The notes beneath the pieces are model-generated. The model made no database searches. It was not told the DNA's origin and saw only the letters and a program-made list of their open reading frames with translations. The translations under genes were made by a program, and so were the position numbers. Below, piece by piece: positions 41,330 to 49,278 of a stretch of DNA of 64,000 bases. Numbering within the stretch: the stretch's first letter is position 1; each line of letters opens with the position of its first letter. Origin of the DNA: Streptomyces sp. NBC_01446. GTDB taxonomy: Bacteria; Actinomycetota; Actinomycetes; Streptomycetales; Streptomycetaceae. The DNA lies in contig NZ_JAPEPO010000002.1 of NCBI RefSeq assembly GCF_026340095.1, positions 930,001 through 994,000 on the forward strand, written 5' to 3'.

Positions 41330-42166
41330 GTGAGATCTCCTGAACGCCCCGACCACCACGACTCCCCCGGCTCCGACGGGCACCCGCACCGTCCGAGCCG
41401 GGGTGACACCACCATCGACCCAAGGATCCACGCCATGCTGGACACCACGCGCCTGACGGGCCCGGTCGCGGACCGCGTCGCCCACGAGGAGTGGGGCGCC
41501 CTGGCCGACGAGCTCAACACCTACGGAAACGCCCCTACCGGCCGCCTCCTCACACCCGAGGAGTGCCGACGGATCGCGGACCTTTACGACGACACCGAAC
41601 GCTTCCGCACCACCGTAGACATGGCCCGCCACCGCTTCGGCTCCGGGCAGTACCGCTATTTCACCCATGAACTGCCCGACCTCGTACGCGAGTTGCGGGA
41701 GGCCTTCTACCCGCGACTGCTCCCCGTCGCCCGGGACTGGGCCGACAAACTCGGCAAGCCCGCGCCGTGGCCCGACTCACTCCACGAGTGGATCGGGATG
41801 TGCCACGCGGCCGGGCAGGACCGCTCGGCCCAGATTCTGCTGCGGTACGGGCCCGGCGACTGGAACGCGCTGCACCGCGACGTGTTCGGCGACATGCTCT
41901 TCCCGCTCCAGGTCGTCATCGGCCTCGACGCACCGGGAACCGACTTCACCGGTGGCGAGTTCCTGATGACCGAGCAGCGCGCCCGCGCACAGTCGAGGGG
42001 ATCGTCCACCACCCTGCTCCAGGGCCACGGGCTGATCTTCACCACCCGCGACCGGCCCGTCGCCTCGAAGCGCGGCTGGTCCAACGCCCCCATGCGGCAC
42101 GGCGTGAGTACCGTGCGCACCGGGCAGCGGCACACCCTCGGGCTCGTCTTCCACGACGCGGCATGA
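41330..42166 (+). CDS. 2OG-Fe(II) oxygenase of the DNA-damage family (Oxygenase-NA), copy 2
   Basis: A 278-residue paralogue of the enzyme at 39876. WNALHRDVFGDMLFPLQ near 182 supplies HxD, FTGGEFLMTEQRARAQSRG the core strand and MRHGVSTVRTGQRHTLGLVF the distal His and Arg. GTG 41330 is 2 bases after the ogt stop; a later in-frame ATG (MLDTTRLTGP, about codon 36) is an alternative start. Its end overlaps the Ada-like gene by ATGA. Likely oxidative repair of alkylated bases (inferred from family and from Ogt/Ada neighbours). Confidence 0.86.
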   Translation: MRSPERPDHHDSPGSDGHPHRPSRGDTTIDPRIHAMLDTTRLTGPVADRVAHEEWGALADELNTYGNAPTGRLLTPEECRRIADLYDDTERFRTTVDMARHRFGSGQYRYFTHELPDLVRELREAFYPRLLPVARDWADKLGKPAPWPDSLHEWIGMCHAAGQDRSAQILLRYGPGDWNALHRDVFGDMLFPLQVVIGLDAPGTDFTGGEFLMTEQRARAQSRGSSTTLLQGHGLIFTTRDRPVASKRGWSNAPMRHGVSTVRTGQRHTLGLVFHDAA

Positions 42167-42471
42167 ACCCCGACGGCCCACCAGCCTCGTTCGAGCCCGG
42201 GCGCCCATTCACACTGCTCGGCCGGAGCGGCACTCCCTATCTGAGCGCGACCCCGGGAACGCTCGGCGGGCACCGCCGCGGGCGCCTCTACGGACGTCTG
42301 GACTGCCCGTCCGCGTTGCGCGCCGTCTCCCGGGGCCACTACGTGAAGCACCGGGTGTTCTTCCCGGACGAGGCCACCGCCGTCGCGGCCGGATTCCGGC
42401 CGTGTGCGGTCTGCCTGCCCGAGGAGTACGCCTGCTGGAGAGCCGACCGAGGGAGCACCCACCAGCCATGA
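42163..42471 (+). CDS. Stand-alone Ada-type metal-binding domain protein
   Basis: A 102-residue protein resembling the N-terminal zinc/phosphotriester domain of Ada. GRLYGRLDCPSALRAVSRG and VFFPDEATAVAAGFRPCAVC carry three cysteines (DCPSA, PCAVC); the fourth Cys of classical Ada is not in the expected place. No regulator helix-turn-helix follows, so it cannot act as Ada does by itself. ATGA overlaps join it to the oxygenase before and to the gene after. May take methyl groups from phosphotriesters or bind damaged DNA. Confidence 0.8.
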   Translation: MNPDGPPASFEPGRPFTLLGRSGTPYLSATPGTLGGHRRGRLYGRLDCPSALRAVSRGHYVKHRVFFPDEATAVAAGFRPCAVCLPEEYACWRADRGSTHQP

Positions 42472-43031
42472 ACAACCTCTCCGACCGGGAATCGTCCCGC
42501 TCACCCCTGATCAGTCCCGTGGATCTGGCCGCGCACGGCGACCTGCCCCGGCCCTGTCCGCACACCGATGCCGAACTCGCCGCACTCATACGCCTGTTGA
42601 CGCCCCCGAAGTCGCGGATCGAGAACGTCGCCGTGGGGCACGGCCGTGACGCGGCGTCCCGTGCTGCCGCCGGCGCGTTCGTCACCGCGTGGACAGCGCG
42701 GGGCGGCAACGTGCTCACGATCGTCAACTGGCCCGAGAGCGCGGCCTCCTGGCTGCGACCGGCCACCCGGCTCACGGCTGGACTCCCCGACGCGTGGGTG
42801 GTGGCCGCGGCCCCGCTCGGCTTCGCCCAACTGGCCCGCCGCCTGCGCCACTCCACCGACTGGGACCCGTCCCGCACCTACGCGTTCGCCTCCCTCGGCG
42901 ACTCACGCCTCCCGGCACTCACCGGCCCGGACACCTTGCACGGCCTGCGCGGAGCCACCGCCGACGGCGGCACATGGGAGATACGCCGCGGCTGGGTGAC
43001 CACGTACGACCCCGCCGACTCGACCTCCTGA
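42468..43031 (+). CDS. Hypothetical protein with periplasmic-binding-like fold, coupled to the repair operon
   Basis: A 187-residue protein. RIENVAVGHGRDAASRAAA, ARGGNVLTIVNWPESAASWL and LPDAWVVAAAPLGFAQLARR look like alternating strand-helix units of the binding-protein type-1 fold; TYAFASLGDSRLPALTG and GGTWEIRRGWVT end it. No signal peptide or lipobox is present, so it is cytoplasmic. ATG 42468 overlaps the Ada-like stop by ATGA. Its link to DNA repair rests only on operon position. Family not recognised. Confidence 0.7.
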   Translation: MNNLSDRESSRSPLISPVDLAAHGDLPRPCPHTDAELAALIRLLTPPKSRIENVAVGHGRDAASRAAAGAFVTAWTARGGNVLTIVNWPESAASWLRPATRLTAGLPDAWVVAAAPLGFAQLARRLRHSTDWDPSRTYAFASLGDSRLPALTGPDTLHGLRGATADGGTWEIRRGWVTTYDPADSTS

Positions 43032-43081
43032 CCGCACCGACAGCAGCTTCCCGCGAGACGGAAACCTCAGCACTCCGTACA

Positions 43082-43095
43082 ATTTGGCCCCGAAC
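43082..43095. promoter_or_regulatory. Operator D (amine regulon) before the MarR gene
   Basis: ATTTGGCCCCGAAC, related to sites at 45973, 47554, 54078 and 54185. Located about 48 bases before the MarR start, so likely autoregulatory. Confidence 0.55.
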
Positions 43096-43142
43096 GATAC
43101 CCTGCCCGGAACGCGCCGCGGTGGCGCCGAAGGAGTGTGCTC

Positions 43143-43715
43143 GTGCCAGGCCAACGATCCATCACCGAAGCCGAGAAGCTGGCAGAGGCGAAGCTCGGTG
43201 GAATGCCGGTCCGCCATGAACAGATGGCGGTGGTGGCCAACATCTACCGGGCCGCCTCGGCCGTCCGTCAGCACCTGGAGAACTCGGTCCTGCGCGAGGC
43301 CGACCTCACCTGGACCGCGTTCGTCGTGCTCTGGGTGATCTGGGTCTGGGGTGAGTCGGAGACCCGTCATGTGGCCGAGGAGGCCGGTATCTCCAAGGGC
43401 ACGCTCACCGGGGTCTCCCGCACGCTGGAGGCGCGGCACCTGGTCCGGCGTGCCGGGCACCCGAGCGACGGCAGGCTCGTGCTGCTCAGCCTCACGGACG
43501 AGGGCGAGGAACTGATGCGGCGGGTGTTCCCGAAGTTCAACGAGGAAGAGGCCTTCGTCGCCGGGCAGCTCAGCGACGAGGAGTGCCGCAGCGTCGCGGA
43601 CGGGCTGCGCAGGGTGGTGCTCCAGGTCGAGGAGCACGGCGAGGAGCGCCGGCTCGCCCTCCTGGACGGCGCCGAGCCCGCCCCCCGCCGCAGCGGGCGC
43701 CGCCCCAAGGCCTGA
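43143..43715 (+). CDS. MarR-family transcriptional regulator
   Basis: A 190-residue winged-helix regulator. NIYRAASAVRQHLENSVL is the dimer helix, TRHVAEEAGISKGTLTGVSR the recognition unit near 88 and RRAGHPSDGRLVLLSLTDEG the wing. GTG 43143 is preferred to GTG 43137 because AAGGAG is 7 bases away. The tail APRRSGRRPKA is basic. A palindrome of the regulon type precedes it. Tail-to-tail with puuD-like gene. It is a candidate master regulator of the 43-57 kb amine cluster. Confidence 0.85.
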   Translation: MPGQRSITEAEKLAEAKLGGMPVRHEQMAVVANIYRAASAVRQHLENSVLREADLTWTAFVVLWVIWVWGESETRHVAEEAGISKGTLTGVSRTLEARHLVRRAGHPSDGRLVLLSLTDEGEELMRRVFPKFNEEEAFVAGQLSDEECRSVADGLRRVVLQVEEHGEERRLALLDGAEPAPRRSGRRPKA

Positions 43716-43733
43716 CCGGCACCACGGGAAGGG

Positions 43734-44459
43734 TCAGCCGTGCGCGCGCGCCACCCGGACCAGGGCGTCGAAGATGCCTTGCTGTGCGCCGTCCTCGTGT
43801 GCCGTGTCCTCCGGATGCCACTGCACGGCGGTGAACCAGGCGCGCGCTTTCGCCAGTTCGAGCGCTTCCACCGTTCCGTCGGCGGCGCGGGCGGTGACCC
43901 GTAGTCCGGAGCCGAGCCGGTCCACCCGCTGGTGGTGGTAGCAGGACGCGTCCACCTTCTCGGTCCCGGTGGCCTGTTCGAGAAGCGAGAGGCGTTCGAT
44001 CGCCACCGGGTGCACGATGTGCCGGTGCTCGCGTTCGGGGCCGCCCATGTCCTGGTGCAGGGTCCCGCCGAGCGCGGTGTTGACCACCTGGAGTCCCCGG
44101 CAGATCGCCAGCAGCGGTATCGCGGCGTCCAGGGCCTGGCGGGCGAGTTCGAGGTCGAAGGCGTCCTGAGTGTCATCGACGTCGTAGACGCTGGCGTCTG
44201 CCTCGGTCGCGCCGTAGCGGTGCGGTGCGATGTCGCCGCCGCCGGGCAGCAGCAGACCGTCGAAGCGGGCCAGCCGGGCGGCCACCTCGCCGGGGTCGGC
44301 GGTGCCGCCGGGTGCGTGCGGGTGGAGGGTGACCGGTTCCCCGCCGGCGTTCCAGACCGCCTCGACCAGGGCGCGTGCGTTGACCTCTGCGGCGTATCGA
44401 AGTGCCGAGGTGGAGGCGGCGAAGCGAGCCGGTACGGCGATGAGAGGCCGGGTCGTCAC
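43734..44459 (-). CDS. Gamma-glutamyl-gamma-aminobutyrate hydrolase-like (PuuD-type) amidotransferase
   Basis: A 241-residue class I glutamine-amidotransferase-fold hydrolase. FDGLLLPGGGDIAPHRYG near 67, LLAICRGLQVVNTALGG (nucleophile Cys near 118) and FTAVQWHPEDTAHE near 212 give the catalytic triad; YHHQRVDRLGSGLRV is the PuuD-type insertion. GTG 44459 overlaps the dehydrogenase stop (GTGA), so the two are coupled. It would release glutamate from a gamma-glutamylated acid, the last step of a Puu-type amine pathway. Confidence 0.88.
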   Translation of the reverse strand: MTTRPLIAVPARFAASTSALRYAAEVNARALVEAVWNAGGEPVTLHPHAPGGTADPGEVAARLARFDGLLLPGGGDIAPHRYGATEADASVYDVDDTQDAFDLELARQALDAAIPLLAICRGLQVVNTALGGTLHQDMGGPEREHRHIVHPVAIERLSLLEQATGTEKVDASCYHHQRVDRLGSGLRVTARAADGTVEALELAKARAWFTAVQWHPEDTAHEDGAQQGIFDALVRVARAHG

Positions 44460-45946
44460 AGCTGGATCCAGGTGGTCTTGAGTTCGGTGTACTTCTCGAC
44501 TGCGTGGGCGGACTTGTCCCGGCCGTTGCCGGACTGCTTCATGCCGCCGAAGGGCACGGTGAGGTCGCCCTCCTCGTAGCAGTTGACCCACACCGTTCCG
44601 GCCTTGAGAGCGCGGGAGACCTGGTGAGCGGTGGACAGGTCGGAGGTCCACAGTCCGGCGGCGAGTCCGTATTCGGTGGCGTTGGCCAGCGCGACGGCCT
44701 CGTCGAGGTCGTCGAAGGTGAGGACCGACAGGACGGGGCCGAAGATCTCTTCGCGGGCGAGCCGCATCCCTGGGTGCACCTCGTCGAAGACGGTCGGCAG
44801 CAGGAAGCTGCCGCCGGTGTCGGTCAGGGTGCGGGTGCCGCCGGTGCGCAGTCGCGCCCCCTCGCTCGTGCCCGTGTCGATGTGGTCGAGCACGCGGCCG
44901 AGGTGGGCCTCGCCGACCAGGGCGCCCATCTCGGTGGCGGGGTCGAGGGGGTCTCCGACGCGCAGTTCGCCGGCCCGCCGCACGATCGCCTCGGTGACAC
45001 GTTCGGCGACGGAGGTGTGGACGAGGAGGCGGGAGGGTGCGGTGCACATCTCGCCCTGGTTGAAGAAGATGCCCCAGGCGGCGGTCGCGGCCGCCTTCTC
45101 CAGGTCGGGGGCGTCGGGCAGGATGATGTTGGGTGACTTGCCGCCCAGTTCGAGCCAGACGCGCTTGAGGTTGGAGTCCGCGGCGTAGTGCAGGAAGTGG
45201 CGTCCGACAGCCGTCGACCCCGTGAAGGCGAGGACGTCGACGTCCGGGTGCAGTCCGATGGCGCGCCCGGCGGTGGGGCCGTCGCCGGTGACGACGTTCA
45301 GGACGCCGGGGGGCAGGCCCGCCTCGGTGGCCAGCCGCCCCAGTTGCAGCGCCGACAGGGGCGAGTTCTCCGAGGGCTTGAGGACGACGGTGCAGCCGGC
45401 CGCGAGCGCCGGGGCGACCTTCCAGGAGGCGATGGTCAGAGGGAAGTTCCACGGGACGACCGCGCCGACGACTCCGGCCGGCTCGCGGGTGACGAGGGCG
45501 AGTGCGTCGGGCGCGGTGTGCGGGGACTCGTCGGTGAGTTTGTCGGCCAACTGCCCGTAGAAGCGGAAGGTGTTGACGGCGGCGCGCAGCTCGATGTCGT
45601 ACGCGTCCGTGATGGGTTTGCCCATCTCCAGGCTCACCGTGAGAGCGAGGCGATCGCGCCGTTCCTCCAGCAGGTCGGCCAGGCGGAGCAGTGCGCGGCC
45701 GCGGTCGGCGGGGGCGAGGCGGGGCCACGGGCCGGCGTCGAAGGCGCGGCGCGCGGCGGCCACCGCGGCGTCGACCTCGGCCACGCCACCGTCCGCGACC
45801 TGTGCGAGAACGTGTCCGTCACGGGGTGACACGGCCGCGTAGGTTGGGCCGCCGCCCGGTTCGTCGGCGCCGTCGATGTGGTGGAAGCCGGACAGGTCCA
45901 GCTCCTTGGCGCGGCTCAGCCACTCGTCGTGGGTGAGTTCCAGCAT
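44456..45946 (-). CDS. Aldehyde dehydrogenase, PuuC/gamma-glutamyl-aminoaldehyde type
   Basis: A 496-residue NAD-dependent aldehyde dehydrogenase. PWNFPLTIASWKVAPALAAG near 160 binds NAD, FTGSTAVG near 235 is the Gly loop, LELGGKSPN carries the general-base Glu and FFNQGEMCTAPSR near 292 the catalytic Cys. Oxidises an aldehyde, here probably the gamma-glutamylated one, since PuuD-like gene is coupled behind it. A regulon palindrome (45973-45986) lies 27 bases upstream. Confidence 0.9.
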   Translation of the reverse strand: MLELTHDEWLSRAKELDLSGFHHIDGADEPGGGPTYAAVSPRDGHVLAQVADGGVAEVDAAVAAARRAFDAGPWPRLAPADRGRALLRLADLLEERRDRLALTVSLEMGKPITDAYDIELRAAVNTFRFYGQLADKLTDESPHTAPDALALVTREPAGVVGAVVPWNFPLTIASWKVAPALAAGCTVVLKPSENSPLSALQLGRLATEAGLPPGVLNVVTGDGPTAGRAIGLHPDVDVLAFTGSTAVGRHFLHYAADSNLKRVWLELGGKSPNIILPDAPDLEKAAATAAWGIFFNQGEMCTAPSRLLVHTSVAERVTEAIVRRAGELRVGDPLDPATEMGALVGEAHLGRVLDHIDTGTSEGARLRTGGTRTLTDTGGSFLLPTVFDEVHPGMRLAREEIFGPVLSVLTFDDLDEAVALANATEYGLAAGLWTSDLSTAHQVSRALKAGTVWVNCYEEGDLTVPFGGMKQSGNGRDKSAHAVEKYTELKTTWIQL

Positions 45947-45972
45947 GGTGTGGCCTCCGGCTCACTGAAGGT

Positions 45973-45986
45973 GTTTGAGGTCAAAT
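45973..45986. promoter_or_regulatory. Operator E (amine regulon) before the PuuC-like gene
   Basis: Minus-strand ATTTGACCTCAAAC; inner repeat TTTGA-GG-TCAAA is perfect. Located 27 bases before the dehydrogenase start. Confidence 0.6.
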
Positions 45987-46059
45987 GAAATCGTGTCCGC
46001 GTGTCGGGGTGCGCCGGCGACATGTGTGCCGGGCGCACCCCGAGAGGGAACAGACGGAG

Positions 46060-47517
46060 TCAGGACGTCGCGCCGGGCCGTGCACGGACAGCCCGGGCCG
46101 CGACGGCGCTCAGTACGAGGACGGTCGGGACGCTCAGCACGAGCCAGGTCGCCGTCTCGGCCGAACCGCCGATGAGCGTCGTGAAGTTGGCCAGGATCAC
46201 CCAGATCGCGCCCCCGATCCCGAGCGCGCCCAGGGCCGGGGCGATCAGCGTGTTCCAGGGGCGGGTGTCGAGGCGTTCGCGGCGGAAGAAGACGATCACG
46301 GAGACCGACGTCAGGAAGTACAGCAGCATCATCGCGAGGACTGCCACGCCGCTGAACCAGGAGAAGAGGCTCAGCACGGGGTCCTTGCCGAGCAGCGCGA
46401 ACGGCACGACGAGCAGCAGCGCGAGCGCGGACTGCACGGCGCCCGCGGCCCAGGGCGAGTGGCGCCGGTTGAGCGTACAGAGCCTGCGCGGGAGAACCCC
46501 TTCGCGGCCGAGCGAGAACAGGTAGCGGTTGGCGGAGTTGTGGAAGGCGAGGATGCCGGCGAAGAGCGAGGTGGCGAGCAGGACCGGCAGGACGTCGCCC
46601 GCCCAGCCGCCGAACAGGTCCGCGACGGGCGAGAGGACGAACACCACGCCGTCGCCGCCCGCCAGCGCCTTGCCCGCGGCCGCGGTGGCGTGCGAGGCCC
46701 CGTAGGCGGAGACGAGCATCCAGGAGGTGAAGGCGAAGAAGCCGGTGACGACGGCGACGGACAGGTAAGTGGCGCGCGGAACGGTCTTCTTGGGCTCACG
46801 CGCCTCCTCTCCGTAGATCGCGGTGGCCTCGAAGCCGAACATCGACGCCACCGCGAACATCAGCGCCACCCCCGGCGCCCCTTGCAGCGCGGCCTTCGGT
46901 GAGAAACTCTCGGCGAGGCCGAGTCCTTCCGGGCCGCCGCCCTTGACCAGGGTGACCAGCGCGAAGACGAGCAGGATGCTGAACTCGGCGAGGACGAAGA
47001 CCGCGAGCACCTTGGCGCCCATTTCGATGCCCGCGGCGCCGAGCACCTGGACGATCACCATCGTGACCACGGCCCAGACCCACCAGGGCGCGTCGAGGCC
47101 CGTGTACTGCGCCACAAGCCCGCTCACGATGGACCCGTAGAGCCCGTACATGGCGGCCTGGATCGTGCAGTAGGCGAAGAGTGCGACACCGGCGCTGCCG
47201 GTGCCCGTGGTCCGGCCCAGGCCCCTGCCTATGTACGTATAGAAGGCGCCCGCGTCCACGACGTGGCGGCCCATGGCGACGAAGCCGACCGAGAAGAGGA
47301 AGATCACCGCCCCGGCGACGGCGTATCCGGCCGGGGCGCCTGCGCCGTTGCCGAGGCCGACGGAGATGGGGAGGGCGCCTGCGATGCCAGTCAGCGGCGC
47401 CTGCGCGGAGAGGACGAAGAAGAGGATGCCCACGACGCCGAGGGCGTTGGACTTGAGCTTGCCTGCTGTGGGCGGGGCCTGCACGGTCTGTTGCCTTGTG
47501 ACCGTCTGACTGTCCAC
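46060..47517 (-). CDS. APC-family amino acid/amine permease
   Basis: A 485-residue transporter with about 12 membrane segments. LGVVGILFFVLSAQAPLTGI opens helix one, AVASMFGFEATAIYGEEARE near 225 is the APC helix-six signature, and FHNSANRYLFSLGREGVLPR near 335 the helix-eight loop. GTG 47517 is chosen because GGCAGG lies 8 bases upstream; the GTG at 47526 would sit on that site. A regulon palindrome lies about 40 bases upstream. Likely imports the amine handled by the cluster. Confidence 0.88.
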   Translation of the reverse strand: MDSQTVTRQQTVQAPPTAGKLKSNALGVVGILFFVLSAQAPLTGIAGALPISVGLGNGAGAPAGYAVAGAVIFLFSVGFVAMGRHVVDAGAFYTYIGRGLGRTTGTGSAGVALFAYCTIQAAMYGLYGSIVSGLVAQYTGLDAPWWVWAVVTMVIVQVLGAAGIEMGAKVLAVFVLAEFSILLVFALVTLVKGGGPEGLGLAESFSPKAALQGAPGVALMFAVASMFGFEATAIYGEEAREPKKTVPRATYLSVAVVTGFFAFTSWMLVSAYGASHATAAAGKALAGGDGVVFVLSPVADLFGGWAGDVLPVLLATSLFAGILAFHNSANRYLFSLGREGVLPRRLCTLNRRHSPWAAGAVQSALALLLVVPFALLGKDPVLSLFSWFSGVAVLAMMLLYFLTSVSVIVFFRRERLDTRPWNTLIAPALGALGIGGAIWVILANFTTLIGGSAETATWLVLSVPTVLVLSAVAARAVRARPGATS

Positions 47518-47553
47518 GCGGATCACCTGCCGGGGATGAGGGAGGGGCGATTC

Positions 47554-47567
47554 GTTTCAGGCCAAAC
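47554..47567. promoter_or_regulatory. Operator C (amine regulon) before the permease
   Basis: Minus-strand GTTTGGCCTGAAAC, with CGTTT/AAACG arms. A further half-site GTTTGGC occurs at 47598-47604. Confidence 0.6.
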
Positions 47568-47668
47568 GAGTTGCCCCATAGTCGGATGGGACCCGTCGTT
47601 TGGCAAGGCCCTGCGGGATGGTTCCTGTCGGGCTCCGCCTGTCCCTCGAACCCGTGGGTGGCGAAGGG

Positions 47669-48304
47669 TCAGGCGTCTTCTTCGGAGTCGGCGCCGAGCC
47701 CGCGCAGCAGGGACCTCAGCTCCTCCAGAGCGGCGTCGGTCATCTCCGGTTCGCCCAGCACCAGTTGATGCAGGACGAGGCCGTCCAGCGCGGCGAAGAC
47801 GAGCCGCATGAGCGCCGGGCTCGCCTCCTTCGGAAGCATGCGGTTCAACTCGCGCTGGGCCGCGTCGAAGTACTCGTCGTACAGGGTGCGCAGCGGCGGC
47901 AGCAGCTCCGGCCTGCGCCGGGACTCCAGCATCAGCTCGTACTGGAACGCCTGCAGGTCCGGGTTGGCGGCGACCATCTCCGACAGCCCCGCCGAGAAGT
48001 CCGCGGTCCTGCCGGTGCCGGACTCCATGGCGCTGGTGTGCAGGCTGGTGTGCACCGTGTGGGCCAGCGCCGCCTCGATGAGGGCGTCGCGGGAACCGAA
48101 GTGGTGCACGACCAGCCCGTGGGTGACACCGGCCTCCTCCGCGACGGCGCGGTAGGTCAGTTTGCGCAGGCCACCGCGGGCCACCACCCGCACGGCCGCG
48201 CTCAGGAGCGCGTCGCGGCCCGCTCCGTAGTCCAGCCGTTTGCGCGCCCCGCCACGACGGCTTCGGCTCTTCTTCTCGTCTGGCGCTTCGGCCGATTCGG
48301 TCAC
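47669..48304 (-). CDS. TetR-family transcriptional regulator
   Basis: A 211-residue regulator starting at GTG 48304. After an acidic/basic tail, GRDALLSAAVRVVARGGLRK and YRAVAEEAGVTHGLVVHHFG near 55 form the helix-turn-helix; the rest is an all-helical ligand domain (FQYELMLESRRRPELLPPLR, LVFAALDGLVLHQLVLG). TAGGGT lies 7 bases before the GTG, consistent with a leaderless transcript. It lies between the catabolic operon and the permease, and is a second candidate regulator of the cluster. Confidence 0.85.
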   Translation of the reverse strand: MTESAEAPDEKKSRSRRGGARKRLDYGAGRDALLSAAVRVVARGGLRKLTYRAVAEEAGVTHGLVVHHFGSRDALIEAALAHTVHTSLHTSAMESGTGRTADFSAGLSEMVAANPDLQAFQYELMLESRRRPELLPPLRTLYDEYFDAAQRELNRMLPKEASPALMRLVFAALDGLVLHQLVLGEPEMTDAALEELRSLLRGLGADSEEDA

Positions 48305-48419
48305 GTCAGGGACCCTACCTAGCCCGCGGTGGCTGCCGGCCGAATGCGCAGCACCGCGCTCGGGGCGCCGCGCCGGGCCGCTTCGGAGGCCGGGCCGGCA
48401 CGGCGCCGTTCGTGAGCCG

Positions 48420-49268
48420 TCAGCCCCGGCGGGGCGGGCGGATGCCGCGGAACTCCCAGTCGCCGCCCAGCGCGGTGGACAGGACCTCCTCGGACTCGGT
48501 GGGCGGGGCACCCACGTCGGAGCGGATCGCGGTGGGGCCGGTGACGATGTGGTTGGTCAGCCGCCCCAGACCCTCCACCTCCACCTCGACGACGTCACCG
48601 GGCTGTACGGGACGGGAGTTGGCCGGTGTGCCGGACAGCAGCACGTCGCCGGGGTACAGCGTGATGGTGCGGGCGATGTCGGCCACGAGGTAGTGCATGT
48701 CCCACTCCATCTCCGCGGTCGAGCCGTCCTGTACCACCTCTCCGTTGACGTAGGTGCGCAGGTACTTGTCGTGGAAGTCCCAGTCGGTGACCAGGCCGGG
48801 GCCGAGCGGGCACAGGGTGTCGGAGCCCTTCACCCGCAGCATGGAGCCGGCGTCGGTGTCGCGGAAGTCGTGCAGGCCGTAGTCGTTGGCGACCGTGTAG
48901 CCCGCGATGTACTCCCCCGCGTCGGCCGGCGAGATGTTGCGCGCCGTCCTGCCGATCACGATGGCGACCTCGCCCTCGTAATTGAGCCACTTGCAGCCCT
49001 CGGGGCGCACGATCGCGCCCTTGTGGGAGTTGAGGGCCGAGGTGGGCTTGTGGAAGTACGTCGGGGTGGGCGTGAGCTCGATCCGGAACTCCTCGACGCG
49101 GCTGCGGTGGTTGAGATGGACGGCGACGACCTTCGAGGGGACGACCGGGGGAAGGTGCTGGGCATCCTCCACCTTGACGCGGCGGCCGTCGCCGGCGACC
49201 AGTTCGTCGTCCTCGCGGAGGACCTGGACGGCCGCGCCGTCCAGGAGGATGCGGCGGTACTCGGGCAT
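48420..49268 (-). CDS. Fumarylacetoacetate hydrolase (FAH) family protein, HpaG-like
   Basis: A 282-residue FAH-fold enzyme. KWLNYEGEVAIVIGRTARNI near 105 gives the metal-binding acidic residues, YTVANDYGLHDFRD near 130 the next Asp, and GDVLLSGTPANSRPVQPGD near 222 the typical C-terminal loop. Members hydrolyse or decarboxylate ring-cleavage products; HpaG converts the homoprotocatechuate product. Last gene of the six-gene operon, 10 bases after the dioxygenase. Exact reaction inferred from neighbours. Confidence 0.87.
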   Translation of the reverse strand: MPEYRRILLDGAAVQVLREDDELVAGDGRRVKVEDAQHLPPVVPSKVVAVHLNHRSRVEEFRIELTPTPTYFHKPTSALNSHKGAIVRPEGCKWLNYEGEVAIVIGRTARNISPADAGEYIAGYTVANDYGLHDFRDTDAGSMLRVKGSDTLCPLGPGLVTDWDFHDKYLRTYVNGEVVQDGSTAEMEWDMHYLVADIARTITLYPGDVLLSGTPANSRPVQPGDVVEVEVEGLGRLTNHIVTGPTAIRSDVGAPPTESEEVLSTALGGDWEFRGIRPPRRG

Positions 49269-49278
49269 GAGGGGGCTC

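Noticed and set aside
43712..43737. Terminator between MarR gene and PuuD-like gene
   Set aside because: CTGACC/GGTCAG is a 6-bp stem overlapping the stop codons; too weak to call.
46060..47526. Start of APC permease at GTG 47526
   Set aside because: Its ribosome site would overlap the codon; GTG 47517 has GGCAGG at proper distance.
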